A DNA stretch of 64,000 nt from Atopobium fossor DSM 15642 (GCF_000483125.1 NZ_KI519553.1:62001-126000); one strand, 5' to 3'. Positions 9,502-20,074 are shown, numbered from the stretch's first letter. A program made the numbers and translations. Notes: generated by a model not told the origin, from the letters alone.

Positions 9502-9800
9502 CTAGCCTTAGTGACTATATGCAGCAACGTGGTATTAGCGCAGAACAAATGGATGAAGCACGCAAAAATACTCAGATACACATCGATGCTTACAGTTTAC
9601 GTGAAGCTCGTAAAGCAAATTGTATGACCCAGGTTGAAATGGCACAAATCATGGGTATTTCTCAGAATCGTATTTCTCGGATGGAGAATGGTGATATCAA
9701 TGCAATGAGTCTCGATACTTTGCGTAAATACGTTGAAGCTCTTGGTGGCCGTATTACGCTGTTGGCCGAATTACCAACAGGCACGGTATCCATTATCTAA
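9498..9800 (+). CDS. XRE-family antitoxin (HigA-like)
   Basis: Predicted antitoxin and autorepressor. ATG 9498 overlaps the toxin stop and has GGGAGG 8 nt upstream; the frame is open further upstream but inside the toxin gene. The 100-residue protein has a Cro/C1 helix-turn-helix (MTQVEMAQIMGISQNRISRMENGD, in two parts, ~residues 42-65) followed by LRKYVEALGG. The N-terminal ~35 residues are acidic and helical and may contact the toxin. It probably binds the 9062 palindrome with or without toxin. Confidence 0.87.
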   Translation: MTSLSDYMQQRGISAEQMDEARKNTQIHIDAYSLREARKANCMTQVEMAQIMGISQNRISRMENGDINAMSLDTLRKYVEALGGRITLLAELPTGTVSII

Positions 9801-9865
9801 TGCTGTCCTAAATACTCATAGCTTTGCTGAGTGTATACCTAGGAAAATCTAGTAAGAAGTAAACT

Positions 9866-9918
9866 AAACCGCACTTTTGAACATCGGATACATAATCCTC
9901 AGTTCAAAGGTGCGGTTT
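9866..9918. terminator. Bidirectional terminator between convergent operons
   Basis: Stem of about 16 bp: AACCGCACTTTTGAAC (9867-9882) pairs with GTTCAAAGGTGCGGTT (9902-9917) with one internal T-G wobble. Flanking AAA and TTT runs fit termination from both sides: the toxin-antitoxin pair on plus, the transketolase operon on minus. Confidence 0.7.
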
Positions 9919-9995
9919 GCCTCCTGTAAAGCAATACATCTAGCTCATCATCTAACTCATATTGCCTAATATATTGTACTAATCTCTACTGCCTA

Positions 9996-10919
9996 CTACG
10001 CAATCTTAGAGAGTACGTTATCAACGGTTAGACCATATTTTTCTTTAAGTGCATCACCTGGTCCAGATTCAGTAAAGACATCATCGACACCAATCCTGTA
10101 AATAGGCGCATGTGAAGGTATATCGCAAACGGTTTCCGCCACCAGACTTCCTAGTCCACCAACAATACTATGGTTTTCAACAGTAATAATACGTTTAACG
10201 CTCTGAGCAAGATCGCGAAGTAGTTTGGTGTCTACTGGTTTGATGCTGCAGATATTAATAAGTTTGCCATTCTGACCATTTTGAATGGCAGCCTCAAAAC
10301 TTCTCATGGCTAGGTCTGTGGTTGATCCCTCATAAATAAGAGCAAAATCATTGCCTTTATCATAAATAATCTGGGCTTTGCCGAGCTTAATACTCTTAGT
10401 TGCTGATAAATTGGGTACGTTGCCGCGCGTTGTACGAATAAATACAGGACCATCAATTGCAATTGCGCATTCAATAGCATCATATAACTCATCAGGGTTT
10501 GAGGGGTCAAGAATGGTGAGGTCGGGAATAACGCGCATGAGTGCAATATCCTCATTAGCATGATGAGTAGCCCCATCATATCCACCATCCATACCATTGT
10601 GTGTGCCAATCATTTTCACATTAAGGTTGCCATAGCATGCTTGGCGGATTTGAGTCCAGCAGGTGCCAGTTATAAAGAGCGAGAAATCCACGAAGAAGGG
10701 GATACCTCCTTCAACAGCAATACCAGCTGCTGCAGACATAGCATTTTGTTCTGCTATACCCGTTTCAATAAAATGATTGGGATGCTTTGCAGCAAACTGA
10801 GCTGCGGTTGTTGATCCAGCAAGGTCTGCATCGAGTACAAAAATATTGGGATGTTTATCGAATGCTGCATTTAGAGCGTCACCGACAAGCGTGCGTAGAG
10901 AAATAAGCTGATAGTCCAT
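9996..10919 (-). CDS. Transketolase C-terminal subunit (PTS locus 1)
   Basis: Pyrimidine-binding and C-terminal half of a split transketolase. The 307-residue protein carries the catalytic glutamate region GIAEQNAMSAAAG, the conserved THNGMDGGYDGATHHANEDIALMR stretch (in two parts), and the C-terminal fold ending in ENHSIVGGLGS. Its start overlaps the stop of the N-terminal subunit by 1 nt (TAATG), so the two are translationally coupled and should form one enzyme with thiamine diphosphate at the interface. Last gene of the locus: regulator, IIB, IIC, TktN, TktC. Confidence 0.92.
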   Translation of the reverse strand: MDYQLISLRTLVGDALNAAFDKHPNIFVLDADLAGSTTAAQFAAKHPNHFIETGIAEQNAMSAAAGIAVEGGIPFFVDFSLFITGTCWTQIRQACYGNLNVKMIGTHNGMDGGYDGATHHANEDIALMRVIPDLTILDPSNPDELYDAIECAIAIDGPVFIRTTRGNVPNLSATKSIKLGKAQIIYDKGNDFALIYEGSTTDLAMRSFEAAIQNGQNGKLINICSIKPVDTKLLRDLAQSVKRIITVENHSIVGGLGSLVAETVCDIPSHAPIYRIGVDDVFTESGPGDALKEKYGLTVDNVLSKIA

Positions 10920-11737
10920 TACGCTGACACCTCCGATTCATGTGCTAAATCAGCTAACGCAATTTTGTATTGCTCATCGGTAATGCCCTTGGAATGCCAT
11001 ACAGGATTATTTTCCATAAAGCTGATTCCCTTTCCTTTAACTGTGTTAGAGATAATGGCATAGGGTGTATCCTGGGAATTCTTTGCTATATCAATAGCTG
11101 TAAGAATTTCATCCATGTTGTGCCCATCAATCTCAAGAACACTAAAGTTAAAGGCTTTGAGTTTATCCGCAAGTGGTTCAAGAGTTATATTGTCATCAGT
11201 GGGACCGCCTGATGACAGCTGATTGCGATCAATAAAAACTGCCAGGTTATTAAGCTTATAGTGCCCAATTGCCATGAAGGCTTCCCAATTCTGCCCTTCC
11301 TGTAGTTCACCATCACCAACAATGACATATACCATATGGTTGTCATGGTTAGTTCGTTTTGCCATGGCTATGCCAAAACCTGTAGAAAGACCTTGTCCAA
11401 GCAAGCCAGTTGTAGCATCAATTTGTGGATAGTAGCGCGCACAGGGATGACCTTGTAACTTTGAGTCTAATTGGCGAAACGTTGCATATTCCTTCTCAGT
11501 GACAAGGCCTTTCTCGGTAAACTCTGCATATAATGCGGGAGTACAGTGTCCTTTAGAAAGCACCAAACGTGCTCGTTGAGGATTATCAAAATCTATTTCA
11601 TTCTCATAGAGAGCGGTTAGAACATCAATGACCGAAAGAGAGCCGCCAACATGGCCAACTCCAGTCTCATGAACCATGTCTATAATGCGGCGCCTATTTT
11701 TATTTACAATGTGTGTAAGCTGTTTTGCAGTGTACAT
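10919..11737 (-). CDS. Transketolase N-terminal subunit (PTS locus 1)
   Basis: Thiamine diphosphate-binding half. Signatures are GVGHVGGSLS, VLSKGHCTPALYA, GLLGQGLSTGFGIA and the cofactor motif GDGELQEGQNWEAF...NN. ATG 11737 (MYTAKQ) has GAGAGGGG 10 nt upstream; a TTG nine bases earlier would be too close to that Shine-Dalgarno. 272 residues, normal for split subunits. It follows the IIC gene by 18 nt, tying this enzyme to the imported sugar, presumably a ketose phosphate or precursor. Confidence 0.92.
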   Translation of the reverse strand: MYTAKQLTHIVNKNRRRIIDMVHETGVGHVGGSLSVIDVLTALYENEIDFDNPQRARLVLSKGHCTPALYAEFTEKGLVTEKEYATFRQLDSKLQGHPCARYYPQIDATTGLLGQGLSTGFGIAMAKRTNHDNHMVYVIVGDGELQEGQNWEAFMAIGHYKLNNLAVFIDRNQLSSGGPTDDNITLEPLADKLKAFNFSVLEIDGHNMDEILTAIDIAKNSQDTPYAIISNTVKGKGISFMENNPVWHSKGITDEQYKIALADLAHESEVSA

Positions 11738-11755
11738 ACTAAGCAAACCCCTCTC

Positions 11756-13039
11756 TTATGCACCCATGAAGAGACGGCCAATGTACCAAATTAAGAGACC
11801 AATAAAGTTAAAATCGGTCTCCGGAAAAGCTGTGCCCGTAAGACCAATATTTGCCATAACGGGATAGATGAGTGCGGGACCAACAGCAATCAAGATACCT
11901 ACTACAAAGGCACCTGCAACACAGCCCTTCCAGCCACCAGTTGCGTTACCAAAGACGCCGGCAGTAGCGCCAATAAAGAAGTAAGGAACCGCTACGGGAA
12001 TAACTACGAGAGCGCCAATAGCACTCATGACAGCCATAGAAAGAAGACCACCAATATAGGCTGCGATAAAACCAATAACAGTAGCAGTAGGAGCAAAACC
12101 AAAGATAACGGGGCAGTCAAGTGCAGGTTTAGCATTAGGGATGAGCTTTTCGGAAATACCTACAAAAGCGCCTTCTATTTCACCCAAGAAGAGGCGTACG
12201 CCCGTAATAACAACATAAAGACCACCAGCAAATTTAAGGCCTTCAAAGAGTGGGAAAACCAGCCAATTTTGTCCATTGGATAGTGCTTCTACATTGCTTT
12301 GACCTGCTGCGATGCAAGCAACGTAGTAAATAATAATCATCGTTACTGCAACGCCGATAACATAGTCTTTAAAGATGCTTAGCCAACCAGGAAGTTTAAT
12401 ATCTTCAGTACTCTCTTCTGGATTTCCTACTTTAGATCCAATCCAACCAGCTAAAGCGTAACCAAGCGTTACATAGTGACCAATTGCAATTTCATTGCTG
12501 CCAGTAACTTTGTCCATGTATGGCTGTGCGATTGCAGGAAAGATTGCTGCGCAGAAACCAAGAATAATGCCACCAAAAATAACAATTACTGTATCGGGCA
12601 CTCCAAGTGCTTTAAACATAATAGAAATGAGAGCTGCAAAGTACAGATTGTGCTGACCTGTGAGGAAGATACTCTTAAAGGGCGTGATTCGAGCAACAAT
12701 AAGATTGCTTACAAAACCAATAAGCATGACCAACGAGACAATAGCGCCAAACTTTTCTTGTGCTAGTGCTGTCATGGCTTCAGCGAGTGGCAAAATGCCT
12801 TCAATGCCAAAGCCCGCTTGGAAAAGAGTTTGGAAGCTGGTGAGTGAACTCGCAACTGCAGCAGTGCCTATATTAAATACTAAAAATCCAATGATAGTTT
12901 TTAACGTACCCGTAAGAATTTTATGGGGTTTCTCATGCTGCAAAATAAGACCAGCCATAGCGATAAGACCAACTAGTACAGCAGCGTTTGCTAAAACATC
13001 AAATGCAACGACCTTAAAAATGGTCTGGACAAGTTCCAT
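11756..13039 (-). CDS. PTS ascorbate-type (SgaT/UlaA) IIC permease, locus 1
   Basis: Membrane transport subunit of a PTS of the ascorbate superfamily. 427 residues, with many hydrophobic segments and family features: HNLYFAALIS, GSNEIAIGHYVTLGYALAGWIG, GVRLFLGEIEGAF, PALDCPV and FFIGATAGVFGNATGGWKG. UlaA imports L-ascorbate, but related IICs carry other sugars and no ascorbate catabolic genes (UlaD, E, F) are in the locus, so the substrate is open. IIB lies just upstream; IIA is fused to the regulator. Confidence 0.9.
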   Translation of the reverse strand: MELVQTIFKVVAFDVLANAAVLVGLIAMAGLILQHEKPHKILTGTLKTIIGFLVFNIGTAAVASSLTSFQTLFQAGFGIEGILPLAEAMTALAQEKFGAIVSLVMLIGFVSNLIVARITPFKSIFLTGQHNLYFAALISIMFKALGVPDTVIVIFGGIILGFCAAIFPAIAQPYMDKVTGSNEIAIGHYVTLGYALAGWIGSKVGNPEESTEDIKLPGWLSIFKDYVIGVAVTMIIIYYVACIAAGQSNVEALSNGQNWLVFPLFEGLKFAGGLYVVITGVRLFLGEIEGAFVGISEKLIPNAKPALDCPVIFGFAPTATVIGFIAAYIGGLLSMAVMSAIGALVVIPVAVPYFFIGATAGVFGNATGGWKGCVAGAFVVGILIAVGPALIYPVMANIGLTGTAFPETDFNFIGLLIWYIGRLFMGA

Positions 13040-13053
13040 CGTTGTCTACCTCC

Positions 13054-13353
13054 CTATGCTTCACATGTTTTGTCATCAAGAAACTTTTTGAGCTTTTTGG
13101 CGATTTCCTCCTTATCCATAAGATTGTCGATGCCAATGATGTAGGGCACTTCGTTCTTTAGTTCATCTGCTAAGTCAGACATAGTGATAAATAAATCACC
13201 TTTAAAAGACTTCACTGCATCAAGCGTGTCATGATGAAGTTCAATGGGAAAATCATGTGCCTGTACTACTTGTTGAACTTTGATCTTAAGCATCATTGAA
13301 GAACCCATTCCGGTACGACATGCGATAAGTGCTTCATACGTTTTGGAGCTCAT
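13054..13353 (-). CDS. PTS ascorbate-type IIB, locus 1
   Basis: Phosphoryl carrier that passes phosphate from IIA to the sugar in IIC. 99 residues with the active cysteine in ACRTGMGSSMM (Cys12), the P-loop typical of SgaB/UlaB proteins. Located 14 nt before IIC and 25 nt after the regulator in transcription order. A basic and acidic C-terminus (KEEIAKKLKKFLDDK) follows the small Rossmann-like fold. Confidence 0.9.
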   Translation of the reverse strand: MSSKTYEALIACRTGMGSSMMLKIKVQQVVQAHDFPIELHHDTLDAVKSFKGDLFITMSDLADELKNEVPYIIGIDNLMDKEEIAKKLKKFLDDKTCEA

Positions 13354-13378
13354 GGGCTTATCACCCTTTCTGTGATGA

Positions 13379-15526
13379 TTAACAATCGATGGTTACGGTC
13401 ATCGTTTTCTCAAAGTGTTTGATTTGTTCGGTAATTTCAGACGAACGTGTTGCGTGAGCCATGCAGGCAATCGATGCCTCATCCTGAAGCAGCTCGCTTA
13501 GACATTGCAAGGCAGTCATATGTGTTTCTGGTCCTGTTGATGCAAGCATAAAGACATATTTAACAGGATCATTGCTCGTATTCCCGTATATAACGGGTGT
13601 CTTAAGTCTTGCAAGTGCCATACCTGTTTTACATACGCCAATAGTGCTACTTGCATGCGCCAAGGCTATTCCTTTGGTAATAACAACATACGGTCCATGC
13701 TCAGTAATATTTTTAATTACTTCATCGATATATGCTGGTGTAATTTCACCCGTTTTGACCAGTGGTTGACCAGCGGCTTCTACGGATGATTGCCATCCAT
13801 TGCAGGAAACATCCAAAATAATATGATCCTTGCTTAACAAATCACTTAACATAGGATCCTCACCTCCTTTTTCTCCTGTCTCTTTCTTCCTGTCTTCTAC
13901 ATAAGCTTGCAAGGCTGCAAGAAGCTTTGGTTCATCTTCTGAACGGGGGTACTGCTGCAGGATTTTTTGTAACTTTTTTGCGCTGTTGCTCATATCTACT
14001 GTGGATCTGGGGTCTTGTTTTGTATGGAATCCAAGCTGACTTAACTGAGCTGCAACTCTGGCACAATCTTCTTTATCCAGAAGTGGTCCTACTTTGAGCC
14101 ATGGGGTAGTTACCTTTGTAACGTTAGGGGGGAGAGTTGAAATAATGAGATCAACCTCATTAAGGGGAATGGTTGAAAGATGATGTGCAGCCAGTATAGA
14201 AACAATATCTAGGCTAAATTGCTGCTGTAAGCGAGAGGCTAAAAGTTCTGCAGTGCCGATTCCTGTGGCACACACTACAGCTACACGTGGTTTGTGTTGG
14301 TATGCTCGATGAATGCGAGCTAGAGAAGCTCCGAAGTGTACCAAAATGTATGACAGTTCATCTTCTGTAGGATTAATAAGTTGAGTGAGGCCACAACTAT
14401 TACTTTTTTGGCAGATAATCTTATACAAATCGCTATATTCTGTAAGTAGTTCTTCTCGCAAAGGATTAGAAAGAGCAAGATTGGCAGTTTTGCGGTTTGC
14501 TGCTGTTGCGATATGTTGAACTAAGTTGGTGTACAGCTTTGTATCTTGTTTAAATCCAGCTTGTACGTAGGAATCAACTGCGCTAATAAGGGCGGCGCAG
14601 GCTAGCTCAACTGCTGTATTAACCTGAGGCTCATCTGTTTCAACACGCCATCCATACAGTCCAACATGCAAGCCTATATACAGTAGTTCATCATCTGGAA
14701 GTTTAATCTCGAAGTAGTCATTTACTTGTTCAACGATGTAACTTGCAATCTTGTGTCGTACTTCATCAAGCTGATTAGTAGTGTCAAGTAAGTTGTTGTC
14801 TGAGGTTGTTTTATCGCCTATACCTTTAAAGCGTTTAACTGAAAAAAGAATATGAATGATTATTGCTTCAAACGATGCATCATCAAGCAAAATGGAGCAG
14901 TATGCTTCAGCATCACTTACAATGGCAGCCACTTCTTTTAGATTTTCAAGAGGAAAAAGTTCCTCATAATCATATGGATCAAATGTCATATGGAAGCATG
15001 AGAGATTTTTGTACTCTTTTACCAAAGCCGATAGAATTTCCCTTCGGATGGATTCATTTGCCTTAAGATAAAGCCCTTTTCCTGCTTCGGAAATTAACTC
15101 GGTATTATGTGCTAAATAGTATTTGCGTACTCCTGCCATGTCTCGAACAATCGTGTCATAGCTTACGGAAAAGTTGTCAGCAATTTCTTGCATGGTTACA
15201 TAGCGTTCGGACGACCAAGCAATATAAAATGCGGTTAGAAGTATGCGTTCTTTTACACTGAGTGGGTTCTTAGTAAAATCGCGTATATCATCAAGAAACT
15301 CTGACTTTATAAGACTTTGGCTGGTAATACTGGCGTGGAGATAGGCAATGTTGCGACAGATACTTATTGCTTCTGAGCCAATGCTAGGCTCAAGCACTGA
15401 GTTTAACTCGTTAATATCGTATCGAATCTGTCTTTTGCTCAGCGAGAATAAATCGGCAAATTCGTCCAAGCTGTATGAACCATGCTCAATAAGTAGCTGT
15501 AATTCTTTTCTCTGTCGACTGTTCAT
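13379..15526 (-). CDS. BglG/MtlR-type PTS-regulated transcription regulator with fused EIIB- and EIIA-like domains
   Basis: First gene of locus 1 and its likely activator. The 715-residue protein has N-terminal helix-turn-helix domains (SLDEFADLFSLSKRQIRYDI; a second near TMQEIADNFSVSYDTIVRDM), two PTS regulation domains in the middle, an EIIB-like domain (VAVVCATGIGTAELLASRL, ~residue 420) and a C-terminal EIIA of the Fru/Asc type (GIALAHASSTIG around the active histidine, ~residue 620). Since no separate IIA gene is present, the fused EIIA may phosphorylate IIB as well as sense sugar supply. HTH-class members of this family bind DNA rather than RNA. Confidence 0.88.
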   Translation of the reverse strand: MNSRQRKELQLLIEHGSYSLDEFADLFSLSKRQIRYDINELNSVLEPSIGSEAISICRNIAYLHASITSQSLIKSEFLDDIRDFTKNPLSVKERILLTAFYIAWSSERYVTMQEIADNFSVSYDTIVRDMAGVRKYYLAHNTELISEAGKGLYLKANESIRREILSALVKEYKNLSCFHMTFDPYDYEELFPLENLKEVAAIVSDAEAYCSILLDDASFEAIIIHILFSVKRFKGIGDKTTSDNNLLDTTNQLDEVRHKIASYIVEQVNDYFEIKLPDDELLYIGLHVGLYGWRVETDEPQVNTAVELACAALISAVDSYVQAGFKQDTKLYTNLVQHIATAANRKTANLALSNPLREELLTEYSDLYKIICQKSNSCGLTQLINPTEDELSYILVHFGASLARIHRAYQHKPRVAVVCATGIGTAELLASRLQQQFSLDIVSILAAHHLSTIPLNEVDLIISTLPPNVTKVTTPWLKVGPLLDKEDCARVAAQLSQLGFHTKQDPRSTVDMSNSAKKLQKILQQYPRSEDEPKLLAALQAYVEDRKKETGEKGGEDPMLSDLLSKDHIILDVSCNGWQSSVEAAGQPLVKTGEITPAYIDEVIKNITEHGPYVVITKGIALAHASSTIGVCKTGMALARLKTPVIYGNTSNDPVKYVFMLASTGPETHMTALQCLSELLQDEASIACMAHATRSSEITEQIKHFEKTMTVTIDC

Positions 15527-15583
15527 ACTTCATCACCACTTTAACTATGAGGGTAGGGAAGCTAGCCTTCAATACGCATTACA

Positions 15584-15600
15584 TTCACTCTTATAGTGAA
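15584..15600. promoter_or_regulatory. Inverted repeat upstream of the locus 1 regulator
   Basis: TTCACT-N5-AGTGAA, centred about 65 nt upstream of the regulator start at 15526. Position and form fit an operator, possibly for the regulator itself. Short, so chance is possible. Confidence 0.35.
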
Positions 15601-15707
15601 ATAGTTCTAGAGGTTGGAGACAATATATGTTCACATAGGAGTACATCTGAAAAGATGAAAGGTAAGCCTAAGAGATACCCTTCTCTTATGAAACTTGCTA
15701 TTACTAC

Positions 15708-15740
15708 TAGCTGTCTATTAGTTGTCCATTAGCTGTCCAT
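15708..15740 (+). repeat. Three tandem 11-bp repeats before an unknown gene
   Basis: Units TAGCTGTCTAT, TAGTTGTCCAT and TAGCTGTCCAT lie head to tail. The 11-bp period is one helical turn, which suits side-by-side binding of a regulator. The array ends 62 nt before the start at 15803. Confidence 0.6.
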
Positions 15741-15802
15741 CAATTATTGGGTATTCATCTTTAGGGATTGGAATTATCGATTTGAACATGTTAGGAGCAT
15801 AC

Positions 15803-16369
15803 ATGTCACATATTCACGGAGCGGTTGCTGCAGTATCTGATGCAGAATCTAAAGAATTAGTTGCAGTAAGCGTAGCTCAGAGTGAGTTGCTTGCACAAAG
15901 TGTTGGTCTTGGCATTACACTAAGCAACGCTATGTCTGCAATTCCTGGTTTTATTCCCTGTGGTCATGCATTTTCAGAACTCTTTTTAGGGCTTAAATTC
16001 AGCTTTGGAGAGGCGGCGCTTTCGGAGGTAGAGGCAGTAACTGAAGGAGTTCGTGCTCGTGCTGAACACGTTTCAAACCACCGAGGCGTAGAGCAAGGTA
16101 AACCCTTTGATCTAATGGTCTCCATGAGAGCTGATGGAGCTACAGCTGGTAAGCTCGCTCAGCTTATGGCAAGCCTACATGTGCTGGCCAGTCTTGCTGA
16201 GCGTGCACAAAGGCTGGGCGTAACTAATGATGAACTTAACAAGACTGTTGCGGAGTCACTTGCGCTTACTGCAAAATCAAAAGTTCAGTGCGAAGAATTT
16301 GCAAAAGCAGCAGACAGGGTGGCTCAGTTCATCCCCGTTGCCTTACAGATGCTTCAGCCTACTGAATAG
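15803..16369 (+). CDS. Uncharacterised alanine-rich helical protein
   Basis: I do not recognise this family. ATG 15803 has AGGAG 7 nt upstream, giving 188 residues (MSHIHGAVAAVSDAES...). The frame is open further upstream but without a better ribosome site. The sequence is rich in Ala, Glu and Leu and should be mostly helical, with no signal peptide. Residues ~35-60 (SVGLGITLSNAMSAIPGFIPCGHAF) are the most hydrophobic part and could be a re-entrant or buried helix. It sits between the divergent PTS locus 1 and a NimA-like gene 19 nt downstream, so it may share a transcript with the latter. Confidence 0.6.
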   Translation: MSHIHGAVAAVSDAESKELVAVSVAQSELLAQSVGLGITLSNAMSAIPGFIPCGHAFSELFLGLKFSFGEAALSEVEAVTEGVRARAEHVSNHRGVEQGKPFDLMVSMRADGATAGKLAQLMASLHVLASLAERAQRLGVTNDELNKTVAESLALTAKSKVQCEEFAKAADRVAQFIPVALQMLQPTE

Positions 16370-16388
16370 CATATCATGAAGAGTCTTT

Positions 16389-16895
16389 ATGCGTCGCAGG
16401 GATCGAGAGATTACAGACCCAGACCAGATTGTAAAGATTATCAAGAGTTGCGATGCATGCCGTATCGCGCTCAATGACCAGAGCGGATATCCTTACGTAA
16501 TTCCTCTCAATTTTGGCCTTGAGGTTGCGGATGATAAATACTATCTATGGTTTCATGGCGCAAACCGTGGAAAGAAGCTTGAGCTTATCGCTCGTGATAA
16601 CAGAGCGACCTTCGAGATGGATACCAATCATACTCTTATTATGTATGATGATCGCATGAGCTGTACCATGGGATACGCCAGCGTGATTGGGCACGGTCTT
16701 ATTGATATTGTCCCAAAGGAAGAAAAGATCCACGGTCTCAAGATCCTCCTGTCCCACTTCCATGAAAACGATTTCCCTATAAACGAGAAACTTCTCTCTG
16801 CTACCACTGTGTTCCGCCTAAGCGTTATCGATATGGTGGGCAAACGTCGAGACAATGTCCATCCTGGCGAGAAAAGCCGCGTACATGGAATTTGA
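16389..16895 (+). CDS. Pyridoxamine 5'-phosphate oxidase-like flavoprotein (NimA-type)
   Basis: Probable FMN-binding split-barrel reductase of the family that includes nitroimidazole-resistance protein NimA. 168 residues: MRRRDREITD at the start, GYPYVIPLNFG, then YYLWFHGANRGKKLELI, which is the FMN-phosphate-contact region, and CTMGYASVIGHGLID. Length and order fit the family. Members are common in anaerobes and most have no proven substrate, so resistance should not be assumed. Ribosome site is weak (GAAGAG). May be co-transcribed with the preceding unknown gene. Confidence 0.82.
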   Translation: MRRRDREITDPDQIVKIIKSCDACRIALNDQSGYPYVIPLNFGLEVADDKYYLWFHGANRGKKLELIARDNRATFEMDTNHTLIMYDDRMSCTMGYASVIGHGLIDIVPKEEKIHGLKILLSHFHENDFPINEKLLSATTVFRLSVIDMVGKRRDNVHPGEKSRVHGI

Positions 16896-16984
16896 TAGAC
16901 AGCAATAACGAGTCATGATGACACAGGTTGCATTGTCTTTGCTCAATAACAGAAATTAATGTATCTATCTGCCAAACTAATGTC

Positions 16985-17029
16985 TTTGTGCTTCCTCTAG
17001 TCATTATTAATATTAATAATGACTAGAGG
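16985..17029. repeat. Intergenic palindromic repeat, copy 1
   Basis: Perfect 36-bp palindrome at 16994-17029; its left half is CCTCTAGTCATTATTAAT. The 22-bp core (17001-17022) is identical in copy 2 and differs by one base in copy 3. TTTGTGC lies 9 nt before the core, also as in copy 2. Located between the NimA-like gene and groES. Confidence 0.8.
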
Positions 17030-17325
17030 CTATGGAAGCTAAAGAAAGCTTGCACTACGAGAGTTTTTAACATCAGATTGCACCATAGTAAAGATTGTAT
17101 AACTTTAAGCTGATATTTTAATCAACAACTTTAATACATATGTGCATAGGAGAAAATCTAAGTGTGTCATATAGAGATTTTTTCAAAATACTTGTGTATA
17201 TTTGCGCATGCTGGGTACTATCAACAACAGTAATAATGCAAGGTGGCAAAACGTCAGCCTTTGTGGTTCAACATTTTGCCTAAACAATCGCACGCCTTAC
17301 AGGCGTAATGGAAGGAAGGCTCATA
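17030..17325 (+). promoter_or_regulatory. Upstream region of groESL
   Basis: About 300 nt without a gene. It holds an inverted repeat GGCAAAA (17245-17251) / TTTTGCC (17274-17280) and a small hairpin CGCCTTACAGGCG just before the Shine-Dalgarno of groES. I see neither a CIRCE element (TTAGCACTC-N9-GAGTGCTAA) nor a clear HspR-type HAIR site, so the heat-shock control element is not identified. Confidence 0.4.
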
Positions 17326-17616
17326 ATGAAGCTCAAGCCATTAGGTGATCGCATTTTGGTAAAGCCCGCTCCTAAGGAGGAGAAGACCTCTTCTGGTCTG
17401 TTCATTTCCAGCGGTGCTCAGGAAAAGCCTCAGCAGGGTGAGGTTATTGCCGTAGGCGCTGGCAAGTACAACGATAAGGGCGAGCGTATTGCTCTGGATA
17501 TCAAGCCCGGTGATCAGGTGTATTACGGTAAGTTTGGTGGCAATGACGTCAAGATTGACGGCGAGGATTACCTGCTTCTTCGCGCCGATGACATTTACGC
17601 AATTGTGGAAGAGTAA
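17326..17616 (+). CDS. groES: Co-chaperonin GroES
   Basis: Lid of the GroEL folding chamber. ATG 17326 follows GGAAGGAAGG; 96 residues, full length. KLKPLGDRILVKPAP at the start, the mobile loop around EKTSSGLFISSGAQEKPQQG, and GDQVYYGKFGG then DYLLLRADDIYAIVEE at the end are all standard. It precedes groEL by 66 nt in the usual operon order. Confidence 0.97.
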   Translation: MKLKPLGDRILVKPAPKEEKTSSGLFISSGAQEKPQQGEVIAVGAGKYNDKGERIALDIKPGDQVYYGKFGGNDVKIDGEDYLLLRADDIYAIVEE

Positions 17617-17655
17617 CCCGCTAAGCTGGTAATTAGTTTTAATTATTTTGCGTAA

Positions 17656-19323
<1,668 letters not shown>

Positions 19324-19406
19324 GCCTGTACGGTTACAATCGCTCTCAACGCTTGTTAAGCGGCTCTAAAACGAGTACGTTTACCTGCGTATAATGCACG
19401 TTTACA

Positions 19407-19434
19407 GACCCCGTGATACCACGGGGTCTTTTTT
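19407..19434 (+). terminator. Rho-independent terminator of groESL
   Basis: GACCCCGTG (19407-19415) pairs with CACGGGGTC (19420-19428) over a 4-nt loop, then TTTTTT. Confidence 0.92.
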
Positions 19435-19527
19435 GTCGCTTTTATGCGCACACAAAGTGTACATAATGTTAGAATGCAATACATTAATTGTTGGTCAGCA
19501 TGTAACGCATAGACAGGGTAGGTTACC

Positions 19528-19968
19528 GTGAAGGAAATGCTTAAGCTCGAGAATATCCAGATTCTTCAGAGTGTGGAAGACTGGGAGCAATCCGTTCATG
19601 CTGCTGTTCAACCATTAGTAGATGCTGGCTATGCAGAAGCTCGTTATATTGATGGCATTATTGCCAATGCAAAAGAGCTTGGCCCCTACTTTGTTTTGTG
19701 CCCTGATTTAGCGTTACTTCATGCTCGCCCCGAGCAGGGTGCTCTTAAGCAGCAGCTTGCAGTAACTGTTTTGCGTGAGCCTGTCCGCTTTAAAGAAGAA
19801 GGCCCAGATGTTCGCTTGTTGGTTACGCTTGTAGCTACAGATTCTGATTCTCATATTAATGTCATGCGTCAGCTTGCCATGATGTTTGGTGACCCAACTA
19901 ATATTACTAAGGTTGCTCAAGCAGCATCTGAACAGGAGATTTATGACCTGTTCTTGGCACAAGAGTAA
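19528..19968 (+). CDS. PTS IIA, ascorbate/fructose-mannitol type, locus 2
   Basis: Receives phosphate from HPr and passes it to IIB. 146 residues with the active histidine in LALLHARPEQGA (~residue 71) and the usual EIIA-2 fold (SVEDWEQSVHAAVQPLVDAGYAEARYIDGI, in two parts). GTG 19528 is preceded by AGGGTAGG; the nearby ATG 19537 has no properly spaced site. First gene of a plus-strand locus in the order IIA, IIC, IIB, TktN, TktC. No regulator gene is attached, so control may come from a neighbouring PTS regulator. Confidence 0.88.
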   Translation: MKEMLKLENIQILQSVEDWEQSVHAAVQPLVDAGYAEARYIDGIIANAKELGPYFVLCPDLALLHARPEQGALKQQLAVTVLREPVRFKEEGPDVRLLVTLVATDSDSHINVMRQLAMMFGDPTNITKVAQAASEQEIYDLFLAQE

Positions 19969-20074
19969 CGGTAATAACACATATTCTTGTTTTGATCATC
20001 GTTTGACGTAGCGGGCGTCAACTGTGATATGCACGATTCGTATTGAGTAGCGAGTTTTTATTAAAGGGGGAAAC

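Noticed and set aside
16389-16895. Nitroimidazole-resistance gene
   Set aside because: Family match is to the broad NimA-like flavoproteins; sequence alone does not show resistance.
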